Origin: AG41 sp035943095
Lineage (GTDB): Bacteria; Gemmatimonadota; Gemmatimonadetes; Gemmatimonadales; GWC2-71-9
Assembly: GCA_035943095.1 (NCBI GenBank)
Contig: DASZCN010000011.1
Coordinates: 6,727 to 70,726, forward strand
Length of the DNA: 64,000 bases
Reading direction: 5' to 3'
The position numbers and the translations under genes were made by a program. The notes below the pieces were generated by a model that saw only the letters and a list, made by a program, of their open reading frames with translations, was not told the DNA's origin and did not search any database. Shown here piece after piece: positions 34,624 through 43,217 of the stretch; positions within the stretch are counted from its first letter, which is position 1, and the number at the start of each line of letters is the position of its first letter.

Positions 34624-35025
34624 GGGGCTGAGCAGCCGCTGGATCGCTCCGACAATCCGCGCGAGCACACCCGGCGCGGGCGCCTGGGCCGGTGGAGTGG
34701 AAATCACACCCGTCGTCCGGTGGCTCTCGAGGTAGGCCTCGACCGCGCGCCGGAGCTCCTGCTCGTGCTGTTGGGGAAACGAGCGCTCCGCGAGGCGGAT
34801 GTCGAAGCCCTGCCCGCCCCCGCCGACGCCGCCGAGCTCCACGATCCCCGGCGAGGCCCGATCGATGATCTCGATCAACGGACCCAACCCGTCCCGGGTC
34901 CCCGGGGTGTCGTTCCGTCCGTAATACGCCGTCGCGATCGTGATCACGAGGCGTTCCGCTTTCAGGCGTCCCGCGACGTAGTCTTGGAGCGTCTCTCTAA
35001 TGCGGGAGGATTCGGAGGACATCAT
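34615..35025 (-). CDS. Hypothetical protein after rseP
   Basis: This 136-residue protein has no membrane segment or signal peptide. The visible pattern is an N-terminal helix (IRETLQDYVAGRLKAERLVITIATAYYG), a Gly-rich turn (LGGVGGGGQGFD), a helix with QQHEQELRRAVEAYL, then a Pro/Ala linker and a short C-terminal helix. No family was recognised. It overlaps the rseP 3' end by 29 bases and is the last gene of the rplM-rseP run. Confidence 0.6.
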   Translation of the reverse strand: MMSSESSRIRETLQDYVAGRLKAERLVITIATAYYGRNDTPGTRDGLGPLIEIIDRASPGIVELGGVGGGGQGFDIRLAERSFPQQHEQELRRAVEAYLESHRTTGVISTPPAQAPAPGVLARIVGAIQRLLSPSA

Positions 35026-36358
35026 TGGTGATCGCGAGGATCATGATCGCCAGGAGGATCACGAAACCAGCCTGGCTCAACCTCATGCGGAGCTCGACCG
35101 ACAGCGGCTTGCGGCGGACCGCTTCCGCAATGAGAAACATCAGCTGGCCGCCATCGAGTAGCGGGATCGGTAAGAGGTTCAGGATCGCCAGATTGACGGA
35201 AAACAACGCGAGGAAGGTGAGGAACCAGTCCAGGCCGAGCCGCACCACCTGGCCGGAGATCTGGCCCACCGTGATGATGCTGCCCACTTCACGCACCGAC
35301 GTCTGATGGAGGACGAGCCCCTTCAAGAAACCGAGGACGTTCAGCAGTTGACCCCAGGTTTCCTGGAGCCCGGAGATAGCCGCCTGGCCCAGAGGCTCGC
35401 GCACATGGATCGTCGGAGGATCCTGACCGGCTCCGATCGCACCGTACACATGAGGACGAGGTGACGCCGTGTCGGTCTCGGTCTTCGCTTCCGGCACGAC
35501 CGTCACCTCCAGACGCCTCCCGTCGCGTAACACCCCGAAGCGGAGCGGCTTCCCGGGGCTCCGCCAGACGGTGTGGAGCACGTCGCTCCAGGAGCGCAGC
35601 GTGTCGGCGTCGACGCGGCGGAGGAGGTCTCCCGGCTTCAAGCCCGCCCGGATGGCCGGTCGGCCAGGCTCGAGAATACCGAGCCGTGGAGGGTCGAGAC
35701 GCACGAGCGCCTGGGCCAGCGCCTCGCGCGTGGCCAGCCCATTGTCCGACAACTGCACGACGATCGGCTCCGTACGGCCCGCGACCTCGATCGCGAGATG
35801 CGAGGAGCCTCTCAGCAGGTGATCGAGCAGCACGTTCCACGAACGGATGGTGTCGCCGCTCACTCGCACGATTTGATCGCCGAACTTGAGGCTCGCGAGC
35901 CCTTCCGCCCCCGCCGGCAAACGACTCACGTTCACCGAGTCGATCCGCGTGCTGGCAAGCTCCGGCGATCCCGCTGTCGCGGCGATGCCCGTGTAGACGA
36001 GAAACGCGAACACCACGTTCATGGTCACGCCCGCCAAGATCACGATCATGCGCTTCCACACCGGCTGGCGGTCGAAGGCGCGCGCGGGGTCGATCGGGAC
36101 ATCCGACTTGCCGCCTTCGAGGGACCCCGTCATCCCTTCGTCCTCGAGCCCCGCCATCTTCACGTATCCACCCAGGGGGATGCGCGAGATCCAGTAGTCG
36201 GTCTCCCCGCGCCGCCAGCTCAGGATCGGGCGGCCGAAGCCGAGCGAAAAGCGCAACACCTGGATGCCGAGAGTCTTGGCGGCGATGAAATGCCCCATTT
36301 CGTGGACGAAAATCAGGACCGCCAGGACGACGATGACCGCGCCGAGACTTATGAGCAC
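34997..36358 (-). CDS. rseP: Site-2 intramembrane metalloprotease RseP
   Basis: This 453-residue membrane zinc protease cleaves single-span regulators such as anti-sigma factors. The active site is H19-E20-MG-H23 in the first helix, and the third ligand is in NLLPIPLLDGGQ. Two PDZ regions lie between (GLASLKFGDQIVRVSGD and AGLKPGDLLRRVDAD). GTG start overlaps the end of dxr by ten bases. The dxr-rseP neighbour pair is common in bacteria. Confidence 0.95.
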   Translation of the reverse strand: MLISLGAVIVVLAVLIFVHEMGHFIAAKTLGIQVLRFSLGFGRPILSWRRGETDYWISRIPLGGYVKMAGLEDEGMTGSLEGGKSDVPIDPARAFDRQPVWKRMIVILAGVTMNVVFAFLVYTGIAATAGSPELASTRIDSVNVSRLPAGAEGLASLKFGDQIVRVSGDTIRSWNVLLDHLLRGSSHLAIEVAGRTEPIVVQLSDNGLATREALAQALVRLDPPRLGILEPGRPAIRAGLKPGDLLRRVDADTLRSWSDVLHTVWRSPGKPLRFGVLRDGRRLEVTVVPEAKTETDTASPRPHVYGAIGAGQDPPTIHVREPLGQAAISGLQETWGQLLNVLGFLKGLVLHQTSVREVGSIITVGQISGQVVRLGLDWFLTFLALFSVNLAILNLLPIPLLDGGQLMFLIAEAVRRKPLSVELRMRLSQAGFVILLAIMILAITNDVLRILPH

Positions 36359-37476
36359 GCGGCCTCCCGCGCGAGGCGACGGGCCTCGGCATCGGCGGCC
36401 AGCACGGCGTCGAGCGATCCGGCATCTGTGGGGTGGTGTCCGTCCAACACCCGTGCCACTGTGTCCGCAATGCGGCCGAATCGGATCCGTCCGTCCAGAA
36501 ACAGCCCGACCGCCACTTCGTTCGCCGCGTTGAACGCGGTGGGCGCGGTCCCACCCGCCGCGGCCGCCGCCCGCCCCAAGCCGTACGCCGGGTACAGAGC
36601 GGCGTGCACGGGCTCGAAGGTGAGCGTCCCCGCGGCCACCGGATCGAACCGACGGGCACCGGCGTCGGGCACCCGGTCGGGGTGCGTGAGCGCATACAGA
36701 ATCGGCAGCTCCATCGTGGGAAAGCCGACCTGGGCGAGGACGGACCCGTCCACGAACTCGACGAACGCGTGCACCACGGACTGCGGATGGACCACGACCT
36801 CGACGGCCTGGTACGGTAGCCCGAACAGGAAGTGGGCCTCGATCACTTCGAGCGCCTTGTTCACCAGCGTCGCGGAATCGACCGTGATCTTCTTCCCCAT
36901 CTTCCAGGTGGGATGACGCAGCGCCTCGTCCACGGTGGCGTCTGCCACCCGCTCCGGGGGCCAGGTCCGGAACGGGCCGCCGGACGCGGTGAGGATGAGC
37001 CGCGCCAGCTCGGTGGGGCGACGACCCGTAATGCACTGCAACACGGCGCTATGCTCGGAGTCGACCGGGACGATTTCACCGCCGCCCCGGCGCGCCGCCC
37101 GGGTGACGAGCTCGCCCGCCATGACGAGCGTTTCCTTGTTCGCGAGCGCGACGCGCTTCCCCGCCTCGAGCGCCGCAAGCGTCGCCTCGAGGCCCGCCGC
37201 ACCGACGATACCGTTGAGCACGATGTCCACGTCCGGCCGGGTCGCCGCTTCGACGAGGCAGGCGGCCCCGTTTCCCCGCCCCCCGTCCGCCTTCGCCGAG
37301 TTCACGAGACCGACGTATCCGGGCTGCCACTCCGCGGCCTGGCGTTCGAGCAGCTCAGCGTTGGAGTACGCCGTCAGCGCCGCCACGCGGAACCGCTCCC
37401 GCTGGCGCGCCAGCACCTGCAGCGCGGAGCATCCGATCGACCCCGTGGAGCCGAGGATCGCGACGCCGACGCTCAT
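36349..37476 (-). CDS. dxr: 1-deoxy-D-xylulose 5-phosphate reductoisomerase
   Basis: This 375-residue NADPH enzyme makes methylerythritol 4-phosphate, the committed step of the non-mevalonate isoprenoid pathway. Seen: GSTGSIGCSALQVL (NADPH site), ALANKETLVMAG, VPVDSEHSA (metal/substrate), TASGGPFR, PTWKMGKKITVDSATLVNKALE and FNAANEVAV. ATG overlaps the cdsA stop as ATGA. It supplies precursors to the adjacent uppS product. Confidence 0.97.
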   Translation of the reverse strand: MSVGVAILGSTGSIGCSALQVLARQRERFRVAALTAYSNAELLERQAAEWQPGYVGLVNSAKADGGRGNGAACLVEAATRPDVDIVLNGIVGAAGLEATLAALEAGKRVALANKETLVMAGELVTRAARRGGGEIVPVDSEHSAVLQCITGRRPTELARLILTASGGPFRTWPPERVADATVDEALRHPTWKMGKKITVDSATLVNKALEVIEAHFLFGLPYQAVEVVVHPQSVVHAFVEFVDGSVLAQVGFPTMELPILYALTHPDRVPDAGARRFDPVAAGTLTFEPVHAALYPAYGLGRAAAAAGGTAPTAFNAANEVAVGLFLDGRIRFGRIADTVARVLDGHHPTDAGSLDAVLAADAEARRLAREAACS

Positions 37477-38327
37477 GCCAGACCAAAGACCCGCAGCAGC
37501 CCTGCGGTGATGGGGAGAACGAAGTACAGCGAGTCGAGCCGGTCGAGTACGCCGCCGTGACCGGGAATGAGCGACGATGAGTCCTTCACGCCGACCTCCC
37601 GCTTGAACAGGGATTCGGCCACGTCGCCGACCTGGGCCACGATCGCGACCACCAGCCCCAAGGTGACGAGCTGTCCGACGCTGAGGCGCACAGCCACCCG
37701 TTCGAGCACCAGGGACCCGTACACCAACGCCGCCCCGAGCCCGCCCACGACCCCCGCGATAGCTCCGGCCCAAGTCTTTCGGGGGGACAGGACCGGAGCG
37801 AGTTTCGGGCCTCCCACCAGGGCGCCGCCCGCCATGGCGCAGGTGTCGCACACCCAGGTGATCGCGAGCGGCAGGACCGCGAGCGCCACCGAGCCGCGCG
37901 GGTGCGCGTCCACGTGTGGGCCGTGGCGGATCGCCACGATGAAGGAGAGCAGGGCCGACGCGTACAGGGCGCCGAACACCGTGACCGCGACAGCCGTAAG
38001 CGGGTGATGGTCCGGCCCACGGGCCGCCGCCACGACGAGCGCGATGATCAGCCAGATCGCGCCCGCGTACACGACGGGCTCCCAATCCGCAGAAGTCTTC
38101 ACCCAGTAAGTGGCGAGCGGTCCCAGCGCCGCGGCGATGAACCCGACCCACTCGAGGGCTTCGATCCCCTGCCGGCGCGCGAGGTCGTACACCTCGCGCG
38201 TGCCGAGGACACCCAGAATGGCCAGCATACCGGCGAGCCACCATCCCCCTACCGCCAGGAGGGCGAGCGTGCCCGCGATCGCCGGCACAGCCACCCCGAT
38301 GCGTACGAGCAGGCTGCGGGAGATCAC
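37473..38327 (-). CDS. cdsA: Phosphatidate cytidylyltransferase
   Basis: This 284-residue polytopic membrane enzyme makes CDP-diacylglycerol for phospholipid synthesis. The C-terminal signature is present: SLFKREVGVKDSSSLIPGHG followed by GVLDRLDS. About seven hydrophobic helices. GTG start overlaps the uppS stop as GTGA. Confidence 0.95.
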   Translation of the reverse strand: MISRSLLVRIGVAVPAIAGTLALLAVGGWWLAGMLAILGVLGTREVYDLARRQGIEALEWVGFIAAALGPLATYWVKTSADWEPVVYAGAIWLIIALVVAAARGPDHHPLTAVAVTVFGALYASALLSFIVAIRHGPHVDAHPRGSVALAVLPLAITWVCDTCAMAGGALVGGPKLAPVLSPRKTWAGAIAGVVGGLGAALVYGSLVLERVAVRLSVGQLVTLGLVVAIVAQVGDVAESLFKREVGVKDSSSLIPGHGGVLDRLDSLYFVLPITAGLLRVFGLA

Positions 38328-39064
38328 GCGGTGACTTTGCCGAACCGGCGATCGCGCCGCTGATAGTCGAGAATCGCCTGGAACAGCTCCCGGCGCGTCA
38401 TGTCCGGCCACAGGACGGGCGTAATGTAGAGCTCGGTGTAGGCCAGCTGCCAGAGTAGAAAGTTGGAGAGCCGGTACTCGCCCGACGTGCGGATGAGGAG
38501 GTCGGGATCGCTCCACGGCGCGGTGTACAGGCGCTCGCGCACGGCGTCCTCGTCGATGTCCTCGAGCCGCTTGACGCCCTTCAGGACCTCCTCGGCCAGG
38601 AGCCGCGCGGCGCGCGCCAGCTCCGCCCGCGAGGAATACGAGACGCACAGGTTGAGCGCGAGGCGCCCTCCGCTGCTTGTCTCACGCTCGATCCTCTCGA
38701 CGGCCGCCCGCGCTCTGGGGGCGAGCCGCGTGCGGTCTCCCAGTACGTGAACCGCCACGCCCTGTCCCGCGAGCTCTGCTACCTCACCCGCGATGTATTC
38801 CTCCAGCAGCTGCATGAGCGCGGAGATTTCGGTGACCGGCCGCTGCCAATTCTCTTCGGAGAAGGCGAACAGCGTGAGCACCTCCACGCCCGCCTCGATG
38901 GCGCCTTCTACCGCCTCGCGCACCGCCTTCATGCCGGCACGGTGACCGAGGGGCCGTGGCAGGCTGCGCTCACGCGCCCAGCGACCGTTGCCGTCCATGA
39001 TCACCGCGATGTGGCGCGGGACGGCCCCGTTGACGCGGATCTGAGCGAGCAGATCGTCCGCCAT
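38324..39064 (-). CDS. uppS: Undecaprenyl (isoprenyl) diphosphate synthase
   Basis: This 246-residue cis-prenyltransferase makes the lipid carrier for wall synthesis. Asp24 in IAVIMDGNGRWA binds the diphosphate. GHRAGMKAVREAV, LTLFAFSEENW and DLLIRTSGEYRLSNFLLWQ are the other conserved blocks. The start is one base away from the frr stop. Confidence 0.97.
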   Translation of the reverse strand: MADDLLAQIRVNGAVPRHIAVIMDGNGRWARERSLPRPLGHRAGMKAVREAVEGAIEAGVEVLTLFAFSEENWQRPVTEISALMQLLEEYIAGEVAELAGQGVAVHVLGDRTRLAPRARAAVERIERETSSGGRLALNLCVSYSSRAELARAARLLAEEVLKGVKRLEDIDEDAVRERLYTAPWSDPDLLIRTSGEYRLSNFLLWQLAYTELYITPVLWPDMTRRELFQAILDYQRRDRRFGKVTA

Positions 39065-39065
39065 G

Positions 39066-39626
39066 CTAGACCTCCATGATCTCCGCTTCTTTGCCCTTCA
39101 CCGCTTCGTCCACGAGCTTCAGGTGCTCGTCGTGCAGCTTCTGGACGTCCTTCTCGGTGTGCTTCTTCTCGTCGTCGGACACATGCTCGGTCTTCTTGAT
39201 ACGGCCAATGGCTTCGGAGCGGGCGTGGCGGACCGCCACGCGGCCTTCCTCGGCGAACTTGTGGATCACCTTGACGAGCTCCCGGCGCCGCTCTTCCGTG
39301 AGCGGCGGAAGGGGGATCCGGATGATGTTGCCGTCGTTCGATGGGGTGAGACCGAGGTCGGACGCGAGAATCGCCTTCTCGATAGCCTTCAAGACCGATT
39401 TGTCCCACGGCTGGATGGTGAGGAGCTTCGGTTCCGGTGCGGCGACGCTCGCCACCTGATTGAGCGGCATCTCGCTGCCGTAGGCGTCGACCCGCACAAG
39501 ATCGAGAAGCGCAGTCGTGGCCTTGCCCGTGCGGACGGTCGAGAATTCCCGCTTCACGGCATCCACGGCCTTGTCCATCGCCTGCTTGGCCTGCTTGACG
39601 TGTTCCGCCAGGGGGGAGGAGGTCAT
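39066..39626 (-). CDS. frr: Ribosome recycling factor
   Basis: This 186-residue factor splits post-termination ribosomes. It has the two-domain layout with the three-helix bundle (KQAMDKAVDAVKREFSTVRTG), the PLNQVASV hinge domain, and RIPLPPLTEERRRELVK. ATG overlaps the pyrH stop as ATGA. Confidence 0.97.
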   Translation of the reverse strand: MTSSPLAEHVKQAKQAMDKAVDAVKREFSTVRTGKATTALLDLVRVDAYGSEMPLNQVASVAAPEPKLLTIQPWDKSVLKAIEKAILASDLGLTPSNDGNIIRIPLPPLTEERRRELVKVIHKFAEEGRVAVRHARSEAIGRIKKTEHVSDDEKKHTEKDVQKLHDEHLKLVDEAVKGKEAEIMEV

Positions 39627-40357
39627 TGCACGATCGTGCCGACGCGCTCGCCCGCCAATACCCTCGCTGTCGCGCCGGGCTGGTTGATGTTGAAGACGAC
39701 GATGGGAAGCTTGTTCTCTTTACACAGGCCGAACGCGTTCGCGTCCATCACGGCATACCCCTTCACGAGCGCCTGCTGAAACGACAGCTCCGCAAGGAAC
39801 TTGGCCTTGGGCTCCTTCTTCGGGTCCGCCGTGTAGACGCCGTCCACGTTGGTGGCCTTGAGCAGCACCTTGGCCTCGATCTCGAGTGCGCGGAGGACCG
39901 CGGCCGTATCTGTGGAAAAATACGGGTTTCCCGTCCCCCCGGCGAAAATGACCATCCGTCCCTTTTCGAGATGGCGCAGGGCGCGGCGCCGGATGTAGGG
40001 CTCTGCGAGCTCCTCCATCCGAATCGCCGACATGACGCGCGTGTCGACGCCCTTCTTCTCCAGTATGTCTTGGAGGGCGAGGGCGTTGATCACGGTCGCG
40101 AGCATTCCCATGTAATCCGCCGAGACGCGGTCCATGCCCTGCTCGCTCGCCGCCGTGCCGCGCAGGATGTTGCCGCCGCCTACCACGAGGCCAAGCTGCA
40201 CTCCCACGCTCGCGACGCGTTTCAGCTCGTCGGCAAGATGATCGATGAATCCGAAGTCAATTCCCCCGCCCGCGCCTCGCTCACCCGCGAACGCCTCACC
40301 CGAGATCTTGAGTAGGGCGCGTGGGTACGCGAGGGTGGGACGGGGGGCAGTCGCCAC
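39623..40357 (-). CDS. pyrH: UMP kinase
   Basis: This is a 244-residue hexameric amino-acid-kinase-fold enzyme. Seen: RALLKISGEAFAG, GLVVGGGNILRG, DYMGMLATVINALALQD and FAGGTGNPYFSTDTAA (nucleotide binding). GTG start directly beside the tsf stop. Part of the usual rpsB-tsf-pyrH-frr order. Confidence 0.97.
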   Translation of the reverse strand: MATAPRPTLAYPRALLKISGEAFAGERGAGGGIDFGFIDHLADELKRVASVGVQLGLVVGGGNILRGTAASEQGMDRVSADYMGMLATVINALALQDILEKKGVDTRVMSAIRMEELAEPYIRRRALRHLEKGRMVIFAGGTGNPYFSTDTAAVLRALEIEAKVLLKATNVDGVYTADPKKEPKAKFLAELSFQQALVKGYAVMDANAFGLCKENKLPIVVFNINQPGATARVLAGERVGTIVQ

Positions 40358-40966
40358 TCAACCTTCCCCGACCCGCAACCTGGCGAACCGGCCCACGTCG
40401 ATTTTCTCGCCCGTCTTGGCGGACAACTCTTTCACCAGCTCGCCCACGGTGCGCTTGTCGTCCTTCACAAATTTCTGCTCGAGCAGCACGTTATCCTCGT
40501 AGAACTTTTTCATCATGCCGTCCACAATCTTGCCACGGATATTTTCGGGCTTCTTTTGCTCGGCCACCTGCGCCTCATAGACACCGCGCTCCCGCGCGAC
40601 AGTCTCGGGCGGCAGGTCTTCGACGTGGACCGCCAGCGGCTTCGACGCCGCAATGTGGATGGCCAGCTCGCGCGCCAGGGCCTTGAACTCCTCGGTACGC
40701 GCCACGAAGTCCGTCTCGCAGTTGAGCTCGACCAGCGCCGCGGTCTTGCCGTCGTGATGCACGTAGTGGCCGATCACGCCCTCGGACGCGACGCGCTCCG
40801 CGCGCGTGTCGGCCTTGGCCGCGCCCATTTTGCGGAGCTCGTCGACGGCCTTCTCCAGGTCGCCGCCGGTCTGCTCCAGAGCCTTCTTGCAAGCCATCAT
40901 GCCGGCGCCGGTGCGGGCTCGGAGCTCCGCGACGAGCTTCGCCGGGATCTCTTTCACAGTCGTCAT
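40358..40966 (-). CDS. tsf: Translation elongation factor Ts, short form
   Basis: This 202-residue factor recycles EF-Tu. It has the N-terminal TGAGMMACKKAL domain, the core ELNCETDFVART, and HIAASKPLAV. At about 200 residues it is the compact (Thermus-like) form, not the ~280-residue enterobacterial one. Excellent ribosome site AGGAGTGAGGAGGG before ATG. Confidence 0.96.
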   Translation of the reverse strand: MTTVKEIPAKLVAELRARTGAGMMACKKALEQTGGDLEKAVDELRKMGAAKADTRAERVASEGVIGHYVHHDGKTAALVELNCETDFVARTEEFKALARELAIHIAASKPLAVHVEDLPPETVARERGVYEAQVAEQKKPENIRGKIVDGMMKKFYEDNVLLEQKFVKDDKRTVGELVKELSAKTGEKIDVGRFARLRVGEG

Positions 40967-40982
40967 CCCTCCTCACTCCTCA

Positions 40983-41070
40983 TGAAAACGCCGCCCTCGC
41001 GCCGGTGGGCTCGAAGGGCGGCGGTCGGTTGTCCACCGGGCGACGCGCCCGGTGTGGGGCGACACGCCCC
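40983..41070 (-). terminator. Three consecutive hairpins between rpsB and tsf
   Basis: In transcript order: arms 41065-41070/41056-41061 (6 bp, 3-base loop), arms 41046-41054/41034-41042 (9 bp, 3-base loop), and arms 41015-41022/40990-40997 (8 bp, 17-base loop). The last is followed by GTTTTC just before the tsf ribosome site. The set looks like an attenuator or mRNA-stability structure that lowers tsf relative to rpsB. Confidence 0.6.
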
Positions 41071-41075
41071 GCGGC

Positions 41076-41957
41076 TTAGCCCTCGCCCGCGCCGCTCGAC
41101 TCCGCGGGCGCCGGCGTTTCGTCGGTCTTGAGCCGCGCCGCGATGGCTTCCGGCTTGGGCCGCCGCTTGCGCCGCGCCGGCTTCTTCTTCTTATCTCCCT
41201 CGGCCTCCGCTTCGATGCCCGTCTCGGTGGAGTAGGTCACGCCCTCCCCCTCCTCCGCCGGCTCGCGCAGCGGCATCTGTCGCCGCGCCTCGCCGATCAC
41301 ATCGGAGATCGCCGCGGCGATCAACGACACCGCCCGGATCGCATCGTCGTTCCCGGGGATCGGCACGTCGATCAGGTCCGGATCCGCGTTCGTGTCCACG
41401 ATCGCGACAACGGGGATGCCGAGCTTGTTCGCTTCTGCGACCGCGATGCGCTCCTTCTTCGAGTCGATGATGAACAGGGCGCCCGGCAGGCGGTTCATGT
41501 TCTTGATCCCCGAGAGATATTTCTCGAGCTTGACCCGCTCACGGTCGAAGAGCAGCTGCTCCTTTTTCGTGTAGTTCTCGAACTCGCCCTCGGCCGTACC
41601 CTGCTCGAGCTCTTTCAGACGCTTGATCTGCCGTTTGATCGTCTGGAAGTTCGTCAGCGTGCCGCCGAGCCAGCGCTCGGTGACGTAGTAGGCGCCGCAG
41701 CGCTGCGCCTCGGCCTGGATGATGTTCTTGAGCTGCTTCTTGGTGCAGACGAACAGGATGCCTTCACCCTTCAAGACCACACCACGCAGCAGCTCTTGCG
41801 CCTCCTGGATCTGCCGGAGTGTCTTCTGAAGATCGATGATGTAGATCCCCGATCGCTCGGCGAAGATGAACCGGCGCATCTTGGGATTCCAGCGGCGCGT
41901 CTGATGGCCGAAATGGACGCCCGCTTCCAGCAGGTCCTGCAACTCAGGCTGCGCCAT
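41076..41957 (-). CDS. rpsB: 30S ribosomal protein S2 with a charged C-terminal tail
   Basis: This 293-residue protein starts at ATG 41957 behind GAGGGAG (the frame is open further upstream). The core is typical: LLEAGVHFGHQTRRWNPKM, GIYIIDLQKT, ERWLGGTLTNF, DTNADPDLIDVPIPGNDDAIR. After about residue 235 it has ~58 extra residues, first acidic, then Lys/Arg-rich (KKKKPARRKRRPKPE), then acidic/Ala/Pro, longer than most bacterial S2 proteins. Confidence 0.97.
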   Translation of the reverse strand: MAQPELQDLLEAGVHFGHQTRRWNPKMRRFIFAERSGIYIIDLQKTLRQIQEAQELLRGVVLKGEGILFVCTKKQLKNIIQAEAQRCGAYYVTERWLGGTLTNFQTIKRQIKRLKELEQGTAEGEFENYTKKEQLLFDRERVKLEKYLSGIKNMNRLPGALFIIDSKKERIAVAEANKLGIPVVAIVDTNADPDLIDVPIPGNDDAIRAVSLIAAAISDVIGEARRQMPLREPAEEGEGVTYSTETGIEAEAEGDKKKKPARRKRRPKPEAIAARLKTDETPAPAESSGAGEG

Positions 41958-42051
41958 GCACTCCCTCTCGTGGGTTCGATCCGCCGTCGCCGTCATCTCC
42001 GATGCAACCCCTCGAGGGGGACCCGGCACCGGATCGGGCGACGTGTGTTGT

Positions 42052-42101
42052 GAGTCGTCAGTTGTCAGTTGTCAGGACTGAGGACTGAGGACTGATGACT
42101 C
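42052..42101 (-). repeat. 7-bp-period imperfect palindrome between rpsI and rpsB
   Basis: Arms 42052-42075 and 42078-42101 pair at 19 of 24 positions around a two-base centre. Each arm is built of heptads such as tcagttg and ctgagga. It starts two bases after the rpsI stop (in + coordinates, just below it) and could form a long hairpin in the transcript. Confidence 0.75.
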
Positions 42102-42103
42102 TC

Positions 42104-42511
42104 CTACCGCTTACTGAACTGGAACCGCTTCCGCGCCCCGGCGCGGCCCGGCTTCTTCCGTTCCACGACTCGTGGATCGCGCGTCAACAGTCCTTGTTCC
42201 CGCAACTTCTTGCGATGCCGTTCATCCGCGAGGCACAGGGCCCGCGCGATGCCGAGCCGCAGCGCCCCCGCCTGCCCCGTCACGCCGCCGCCCCGCACGA
42301 GCGCCCGGACATCGAAGGCACCCAGGGTGTCGGTGGCGGTGAACGGCTGCTGAATGTGCGACACGAGCGACGGCCGCGGGAAGTAATCCCCCAACGTGCG
42401 CCCGTTGATGTTCCACTTCCCGGATCCCGGCGTGAGATACACGCGCGCCACGCCGACTTTGCGGCGGCCGATGGCGTGCCAGCGCAGCTCCGGTGTGATC
42501 GCGGAGCTCAT
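42104..42511 (-). CDS. rpsI: 30S ribosomal protein S9
   Basis: This 135-residue protein shows GRRKVGVARVYLTPGSGK, NGRTLGDYF, TGQAGALRLGIARAL and the C-terminal ERKKPGRAGARKRFQFSKR, whose tail reaches the P-site tRNA. ATG overlaps the rplM stop as ATGA. Confidence 0.98.
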   Translation of the reverse strand: MSSAITPELRWHAIGRRKVGVARVYLTPGSGKWNINGRTLGDYFPRPSLVSHIQQPFTATDTLGAFDVRALVRGGGVTGQAGALRLGIARALCLADERHRKKLREQGLLTRDPRVVERKKPGRAGARKRFQFSKR

Positions 42512-42951
42512 CCGGCCTCCACCAGGCTCAGCGGCTCGGGCTGTTGCGCCGCGTGGGGATGCTCGGGCCCGGCGTACACCTTGAGCATCTGCTTCACCTT
42601 CTGTCGCGACAGGGTCGTCTTCGGCAGCATGCCCCACACCGCCTTTTCAATCACGCGCTCGGGATGCGACTGGAGCAGGTTCTTGACCGGAGTGAACCGC
42701 TCGTGCCCCATGTATCCGGTGTGCCGGAAGTATTGCTTCTGGTCGAGCTTGCGTCCCGTGAGCTTGACCTTGGACGCGTTCACGACCACCACGCAGTCAC
42801 CGCTGTTCAGATGCGGTGTGAAGGTGGGCTTGTGCTTGCCGCGGAGGATCTGCGCCACCCGGCTCGCCAACCGGCCAAGCGGCTGCCCGGCCGCGTCGAC
42901 CACGAACCAGCGGTGCGTCACGTCCTCTTTTCGCAGGCTGAACGTCTTCAT
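42508..42951 (-). CDS. rplM: 50S ribosomal protein L13
   Basis: This 147-residue protein starts at ATG 42951 behind GGGCGGGG. Family blocks: RWFVVDAAGQPLGRLASRVA, KPTFTPHLNSGDCVVVVNA, HTGYMGH and VIEKAVWGMLPKTTLSRQ. It is the first gene of the run that ends beyond rseP. Confidence 0.98.
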   Translation of the reverse strand: MKTFSLRKEDVTHRWFVVDAAGQPLGRLASRVAQILRGKHKPTFTPHLNSGDCVVVVNASKVKLTGRKLDQKQYFRHTGYMGHERFTPVKNLLQSHPERVIEKAVWGMLPKTTLSRQKVKQMLKVYAGPEHPHAAQQPEPLSLVEAG

Positions 42952-42991
42952 CCCCGCCCTTTGCATGGGTCCGGTTTAGCAATAGCCGGGA

Positions 42992-43020
42992 ACAATACCC
43001 GGGGCGTAAAGGCCTGTCAA
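42992..43020 (-). promoter_or_regulatory. sigma70-type promoter of the rplM-rpsI operon
   Basis: On the minus strand a perfect TTGACA (43020-43015) and TATTGT (42997-42992) are spaced by exactly 17 bases. Transcription would start about 35 bases before the rplM ATG. It is the best-matching promoter seen in the window. Confidence 0.72.
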
Positions 43021-43217
43021 CCCTGAGGTTCCATGCCTTTCCGTGTCGCGTCTTCGCCGCGGGCGGATCGGTGTCGAGGGCTCGCGCCGCGGCACCGTCG
43101 CCACGGTCCTGACCCCGAGTCGCCGTGGAACACGTGTGGCATCGCAGTTGCGCACGCTGACATGACATGAGTCGTTGGCGCAACTCCACCAGACCGTGCC
43201 TTCCCAAGGAGGGACTC

